In this document: positions 13,931 to 17,368 of the stretch, one piece after another | How positions within the stretch are numbered: position 1 is the stretch's first letter | Layout of the letters: the number at the start of each line of letters is the position of its first letter | Source of the DNA: VGEM01 sp033764265 | Lineage (GTDB): Bacteria; Pseudomonadota; Alphaproteobacteria; Rhodospirillales; Rhodospirillaceae | Reading direction: 5' to 3' | Assembly (NCBI GenBank): GCA_033764265.1 | Contig: JANRJB010000206.1 | Span: 1 to 17,368, forward strand | DNA: 17,368 nt | The notes under the pieces: generated by a model | Database searches by the model: none | The model's input: the letters and a program-made list of their open reading frames with translations, nothing else | Told to the model about the DNA's origin: nothing | Position numbers and translations under genes: made by a program

Positions 13931-14665
13931 TCAATCGTAGACGATAACGTTCAACAACGACGAGTGGACCTTGAGCGAACCGTTGTACTCGATGAACCCG
14001 AGCTTCCTGAACTTGTTCATGAAGAAATTGATCCGCGAGCGGGTGGTTCCGACCCGGGCCGCAAGGACATCCTGATTGATCCGCGGAACGGCTTCCATTT
14101 GGCCTTCTTTGCCGATGTTGGCCAGCAGCAGCAGGATGCGCGCCAGCCGCTTCTCGCTGGAATTGAACAGGTGGTCGATCAGGTCGGCCTCGACCTGAAC
14201 GCTGCGCGACAACAGGAACGTCATGAAAATTTGCGACAATGTCGGCTCATCGCGCATCACGCGGATCATGGTGTGCTTCTCAATCTTGACGATGGCGGCC
14301 TCGGCGGTCACCGTCGCGGAGGCGATGTGCAGGGGCTGGCCGGCCAGGCATCCCTCGCCGAAAAACTCGCCCGCCCCCAGCAGCGCGATCACGCCCTGCT
14401 TGCCCTGTTTCGACACGACCGTGATCTGGATCTTGCCTTTCTGGATGTAATAGACCGCGTCGGCGGCGTCGCCTTGCAGGTAAACGACTTCGCCCGCGGC
14501 GTACTTGCCGATAAAGCGGCCGACGCCGACGGTGTCGAGGAAGGCCTGCGCGTTGAATTTGACCAGCGCCCGCAGTTTCGACGCATCCGCCGGCCCGCCG
14601 GACGACGCGCGTCGGCGCGATTCCGAGTTTGACGCCTTGGGTCTTCGGGCATTTTGGCGCTGCAT
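13931..14665 (-). CDS. Crp/Fnr family transcriptional regulator
   Basis: The 244-residue protein has a basic, Ser/Arg-rich N-terminal extension (1-28), a cNMP-type beta-roll (about 35-150), a dimerisation helix (about 140-165) and a winged HTH (about 193-235). The recognition region reads RINQDVLAARVGTTRSRINF. The sequence GEFFGEGCLAGQPLHIASAT (99-118) is the cassette that holds the phosphate in CRP, but the expected arginine is replaced by H113. There is no FNR-type N-terminal cysteine cluster and only one cysteine (C106). Close relatives are widespread in rhizobia. The ATG at 14665 has AGGAA seven bases upstream. It heads a run of small envelope-protein genes and may control them, but no operator is identified. 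Confidence 0.9.
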   Translation of the reverse strand: MQRQNARRPKASNSESRRRASSGGPADASKLRALVKFNAQAFLDTVGVGRFIGKYAAGEVVYLQGDAADAVYYIQKGKIQITVVSKQGKQGVIALLGAGEFFGEGCLAGQPLHIASATVTAEAAIVKIEKHTMIRVMRDEPTLSQIFMTFLLSRSVQVEADLIDHLFNSSEKRLARILLLLANIGKEGQMEAVPRINQDVLAARVGTTRSRINFFMNKFRKLGFIEYNGSLKVHSSLLNVIVYD

Positions 14666-14735
14666 CGGGGCGTTCCTGCTTCTTCCTCGCGCCGCACGGC
14701 CGGCGCAGGCGTCGGGCGGGGTCCCCCGAACGTAT

Positions 14736-14769
14736 CGGTCCCCTTCGCGCAGTTTCGCGAAAGGGACCG
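14736..14769 (-). promoter_or_regulatory. 34-nt stem-loop, 14-bp arms, upstream of the Crp/Fnr gene
   Basis: Arms at 14736-14749 and 14756-14769 pair at 13 of 14 positions around the loop CAGTTT. The mismatch is C-A on the plus strand (14743/14762), equal to a G-U wobble in minus-strand RNA. It lies 67 bp past the stop of the collagen-like gene and 70 bp before the Crp/Fnr start, both on the minus strand. No T-run follows, so it may be a read-through terminator, a leader structure or an operator. Confidence 0.5.
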
Positions 14770-14836
14770 TACCCGCGTGGGTCGCCGGTGGTCTGTCGCG
14801 CTGACGCGGCAGTTTAGCCCATTCGCGCCGCGTTGA

Positions 14837-15769
14837 TTACCGGGACGTGACCAGAACTTCGACGCGGCGGTCGCGCCGCAGGTTCCGATCACCGAACGCG
14901 CCGATCTGGATTCTCCATTCCGGCACTCCGGCGTCGATCAAAGCATCGCGAACGGCGAGCACACGCTGATCGGCAAGCTTGCGATTGCGCGGATCGGTGC
15001 CGCTCGGGTCCATCGACCCGTCGATGCCGAGATTCAGCGAGGGGTTTTGCGACATATATGCGGCGATTTCTTCGAACGTCGCGCCGCTGGCCGAGCGAAG
15101 ATCGGCGGAGTTCCGCGCGAACTCGAAATCACGATACGACGACCAGCCTTCGATCGCGCCGACCGCACCTTGCGCGCCGGTTTGTCCGACCGGGCCTTGC
15201 GGTCCGGCGGCCCCGGCCGGGCCGGCCTCGCCGGTGCGTCCGGCCAAGAGCATGCCCTGCTGGCCCGTTCGGCCGACTTCGCCCTGAGTTCCGGTTGCGC
15301 CGGACTCCCCGGCCGAGCCCGCCGGGCCTACCAGCGTCGCACCCCGAGCGCCGGTATCGCCGATCTCGCCGCGCGGTCCGGCCGGTCCGGCCGGTCCTCG
15401 CGGACCTGCCGGCGCGGTGCTGGCGGTCTGCATCTCGTATCCTTGGGTCCCGGCCGCGCCGGTCTGGCCCTGAGCGCCGCTGGCGCCGGTTGCCCCCGTA
15501 TCGCCGCGCGCGCCAATCATCACGCCGCCCTGGCTGCCGGTCGCGCCGGTCGGGCCTTGCGCGCCGGCGACGCCGGCCGGTCCTGCTTCGCCGCGCGGTC
15601 CCGCCATGGCGTAGCCGGACTCACCGCGCGGCCCGCGATCGCCCTGGACGCCAACGGAGCCGGTTGCGCCCGTCTCGCCCCGGGCGCCGACGAACTCCGA
15701 CTGTTTCGGCGGCGTACTGCAACCGATCGAGAGTGCGGCGATCGCCGCTAGACTTGCCAAGCGCTTCAT
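14837..15769 (-). CDS. collagen-like lipoprotein with C-terminal OmpA-family domain
   Basis: The 310-residue product starts with MKRLASLAAIAALSIGC, a lipoprotein signal with C17 as the lipidated residue; the lipobox is slightly unusual (S at -3). Residues 28-204 are Gly-X-Y triplets with five interruptions beginning after G52, G81, G110, G143 and G172. Each stretch between interruptions is seven to nine triplets long. Residues about 212-310 form an OmpA-C domain: DFEFARNSADL, then GSMDPSGTDPRNRKLADQRV, then a GAFGD ... RRVEVLV end, the part that binds peptidoglycan in OmpA proteins. The ATG at 15769 is chosen because AGGAAT precedes it and the signal peptide starts there; an upstream frame to 15829 lacks a signal. 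It likely joins outer membrane to cell wall, or is surface exposed. Confidence 0.88.
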   Translation of the reverse strand: MKRLASLAAIAALSIGCSTPPKQSEFVGARGETGATGSVGVQGDRGPRGESGYAMAGPRGEAGPAGVAGAQGPTGATGSQGGVMIGARGDTGATGASGAQGQTGAAGTQGYEMQTASTAPAGPRGPAGPAGPRGEIGDTGARGATLVGPAGSAGESGATGTQGEVGRTGQQGMLLAGRTGEAGPAGAAGPQGPVGQTGAQGAVGAIEGWSSYRDFEFARNSADLRSASGATFEEIAAYMSQNPSLNLGIDGSMDPSGTDPRNRKLADQRVLAVRDALIDAGVPEWRIQIGAFGDRNLRRDRRVEVLVTSR

Positions 15770-15881
15770 TTCGAATTCCTTTCGATGTGGCAACTTTGCG
15801 TTTCCCCGCGCATACACGCCGGGGCGCATCGTGGCTTTCTATCGGTCAAACGGTCCGCGCGCTGTTCAATGTGGGACTCGG

Positions 15882-15898
15882 CCGGCAACCCTTGCCGG
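15882..15898. promoter_or_regulatory. perfect inverted repeat upstream of the ada-like gene
   Basis: CCGGCAA (15882-15888) and TTGCCGG (15892-15898) are perfect inverted copies around CCC. They lie in the 213-bp divergent space, 84 bp before the ada-like ATG and 112 bp before the collagen-like gene start. This could be an operator or a leader hairpin. No clear promoter boxes are seen next to it. Confidence 0.35.
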
Positions 15899-15982
15899 GG
15901 CCTGGCTGCGCCAGCGCAAGAATCGGGTCGGCGGGGCCGGGGGATTGGGTCATCTTGCGGCCTCCGCAACCAAGGTGCTGCA

Positions 15983-16903
15983 ATGACCCTCATGACCGCG
16001 CCCGCCGACTTCGACGTCGACACCGAAACTTTAGCCGACCGGTTGGCCGACCCGTTGGCCGACCGCAGCCGCGACTACGCGCGCATCGAACAGGCGATCG
16101 GGTTCATCGTCGCCGCCCGGCCCGAACACCCCCGCCTGGAGGACGTGGCTGCCCATGTCGGCCTCAGCCCGTTCCACCTGCAGCGGCTGTTCAAGCGCTG
16201 GGCCGGGGTCAGCCCCAAGCAACTGATGGGCTACCTGACGCTGGAGCACGCCAAGCAGGTGATGCGCCAGTCCGCCTCGGTGCTCGACACGACGTACGAG
16301 GTGGGCCTGTCGGGCCCGTCGCGCCTGCATGATCTGTTCGTCACCTACGAGGCCATGACGCCCGGCGAATACGGCCAGCAGGGCGCGCGCCTGGTGATCC
16401 GTCATGGCGTGCACGACACGCCCTTCGGCCGTGCGCTGGTGCTGGTCACCGACCGCGGCGTCTGCGGTGTCGAGTTTATCGGAGAACCCGGCGCGGCCGC
16501 GGCGCTCGATGCGGCCAGGGCGCGCTGGCCGCTGTCGCGTTTCGTCGCCGACGACGCGGCCACCGCCGCCGTCGCGCGCGACATCTTCGCCGGCGGCGCG
16601 CACCGTCATCGGTTGCTTCTCAAGGGCACCAACTTCCAGGTCCAGGTGTGGGCGGCGTTGCTGCGCGTGCCCGCGGGCGCCGTCGTCAGCTACGGCGACG
16701 TGGCGCGCGCGATCGGCAAGCCATCGGCGGCGCGCGCGGTCGGCGCGGCGCTGGCGGCCAACGCGGTGGCCTACCTGGTGCCGTGCCACCGGGTGCTGCG
16801 CGGCACCGGCGCGTTCGAGGGCTACCGCTGGGGCCCCGATCGCCGCCGCGCCGTGCTGGCGTGGGACGCCGCCAAGGCCGCCACCACGGCCGCAGCGGGG
16901 TGA
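15983..16903 (+). CDS. Ada-like regulator: AraC-type HTH plus O6-methylguanine-DNA methyltransferase
   Basis: The 306-residue protein combines an AraC-family helix-turn-helix (about 25-128; LEDVAAHVGLSPFHLQRLFK and SRLHDLFVTYEAMTPGEY) with a suicidal DNA repair methyltransferase (about 140-300). The active-site motif is VPCHRVLRGTGAFEGYRWG, where C268 would accept the methyl group from O6-methylguanine. FQVQVWAALLRVPAGAVVSYGDVA is the DNA-binding region (key residues F-Q-x-x-V-W ... G-x-V-x-S-Y). The N-terminal zinc domain of E. coli Ada, which repairs phosphotriesters and switches on transcription, is absent. The ATG at 15983 has AAGGTG close upstream. An in-frame ATG further upstream (near 15869) would add residues without family features. 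The collagen-like gene is divergent. Confidence 0.9.
   Translation: MTLMTAPADFDVDTETLADRLADPLADRSRDYARIEQAIGFIVAARPEHPRLEDVAAHVGLSPFHLQRLFKRWAGVSPKQLMGYLTLEHAKQVMRQSASVLDTTYEVGLSGPSRLHDLFVTYEAMTPGEYGQQGARLVIRHGVHDTPFGRALVLVTDRGVCGVEFIGEPGAAAALDAARARWPLSRFVADDAATAAVARDIFAGGAHRHRLLLKGTNFQVQVWAALLRVPAGAVVSYGDVARAIGKPSAARAVGAALAANAVAYLVPCHRVLRGTGAFEGYRWGPDRRRAVLAWDAAKAATTAAAG
16031..16066 (+). repeat. three tandem 12-bp copies inside the ada-like gene
   Basis: Three near-identical 12-bp units of the form TTGGCCGACCSG run from 16031 to 16066 and encode Leu-Ala-Asp-Arg/Pro three times, in the variable N-terminus before the HTH. The first unit has TTA instead of TTG. This looks like recent replication slippage in a tolerant region. 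Confidence 0.7.
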
Positions 16904-17181
16904 TTTTGCTGCGGCGCAGCACACCACCGGAGCCAATCCGCCAAGTTTTTCAAGCTGTTGCGGGGCGCGCCTGCTTCTGCAGGGAATCTGCAGGGGAAGA
17001 CGGCAAAATCTTTTATTTTCAATCGGTTACAAAATTCGACCGCTGATCGTCATACAATACTCCATCAATACTCGAATAATAATAATTCTATATTTCACAT
17101 TAATCCAGGCGTCTTACGGATATTTCGAGGGTCCGATCACAGTTCAAGTTACACGGCGGTCGGGTTCGCCGCGCCGGCCCC
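16904..17181. other. convergent spacer with an AT-rich island
   Basis: No gene is supported in this 278-bp space between the ada-like stop and the minus-strand gene at 17182. Near the ada stop is a small hairpin (TGCTGC-GGC-GCAGCA, 16907-16921) without a following T-run. TCTGCAGGG occurs twice two bases apart (16976-16984, 16987-16995). From about 17003 to 17110 the sequence is strongly AT-rich, with runs such as AATAATAATAATTC, unlike the rest of the window. Confidence 0.6.
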
Positions 17182-17368
17182 TCACAGGAAATTGTTCGGC
17201 CAGATGATGCTGCGCCACATGTGGGCCACCGGGCTCGCGTCGAAGCCCAGGCCCTCTTTCGGCTGCTTGAAGTGCCGGCCGATCACGTCGGTGAACTGGT
17301 CGAGCGCCACCCGCACGGTGGGATCGAAGGCGTACAGGTCGTTCACGGTGATCAGCCGCGCGCTCATG
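17182..17368 (-). CDS. unrecognised protein, C-terminal end, cut by window
   Basis: I do not recognise this product. The last 61 codons are visible, ending in ...HMWRSIIWPNNFL and a TGA at 17182-17184. The ATG at 17365-17367 may be internal, because the frame reaches the window edge. The segment MSARLITVNDLYAFDPTVRV followed by a LDQFTDVIGRHF helix looks like a soluble protein; no membrane segment or signal is seen. Coding is supported by its composition, which is like that of the other genes. Confidence 0.5.
   Translation of the reverse strand, partial: MSARLITVNDLYAFDPTVRVALDQFTDVIGRHFKQPKEGLGFDASPVAHMWRSIIWPNNFL

Noticed and set aside
13460..14632. Long plus-strand open frame of 390 codons
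   Set aside because: It is antisense to the Crp/Fnr gene and the small membrane protein gene, has no recognisable domain, and reflects GC-rich third positions. The minus-strand Crp/Fnr gene has clear motifs and a ribosome site.
15120..15690. Repetitive DNA that could be mistaken for a CRISPR or tandem array
   Set aside because: The repeats are in frame, encode Gly-X-Y triplets and have no unique spacers between constant repeats.
15058..16332. Plus-strand open frame of 424 codons across the collagen-like gene
   Set aside because: It is an Arg-rich antisense frame produced by the repetitive Gly-X-Y coding sequence, and it overlaps the start of the ada-like gene in another frame.

Overview
The window is GC-rich and has the coding style of an alphaproteobacterium: dense genes, heavy G/C at third codon positions, TRAP transport, an entericidin-like lipoprotein, a DUF3309 mini-protein and a Crp/Fnr regulator of a type common in rhizobia and relatives. 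Rhodospirillales or Hyphomicrobiales are the best guesses, from gene content only. I see no rRNA, tRNA, insertion sequence, integrase or CRISPR array.

Positions 1-6427 are all on the plus strand: the end of a CpcT/CpeT-like protein, a cystathionine beta-lyase, a TPR protein with a glycosyltransferase-like C-terminus, and the two subunits of a 2-oxoacid:ferredoxin oxidoreductase (korA, korB). Next comes a TRAP module. The substrate-binding protein (TakP-like, suggesting 2-oxo acids) follows korB by 38 bp, while the two membrane subunits run convergently from the other strand (9709 to 7588). The placement suggests, but does not prove, that imported 2-oxo acids feed the oxidoreductase.

Positions 9868-11777 hold a lone cyclic-nucleotide-binding-domain protein, a COG4798-like methyltransferase and a convergent GNAT acetyltransferase. 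Positions 11901-15769 form a run of seven minus-strand genes that looks like an envelope or stress region. In transcription order these are a collagen-like OmpA-family lipoprotein, a Crp/Fnr regulator, a small two-helix membrane protein, an entericidin-like lipoprotein, a DUF3309 peptide, a secreted 105-residue protein of unknown function, and a secreted PRC-barrel protein. Two of these genes (52 and 53 codons) are very short. Two strong 34-nt stem-loops lie in the spacers and pair fully only as minus-strand RNA.

The right end carries a divergent Ada-like gene (AraC-type HTH plus O6-methylguanine methyltransferase), an AT-rich spacer that stands out from its surroundings, and the C-terminal end of an unrecognised minus-strand gene cut by the window edge.

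The most unusual item is the collagen-like lipoprotein at 14837-15769. Its Gly-X-Y stalk is broken at nearly regular 29-residue intervals by short, mostly hydrophobic interruptions, and it ends in an OmpA-type peptidoglycan-binding domain.
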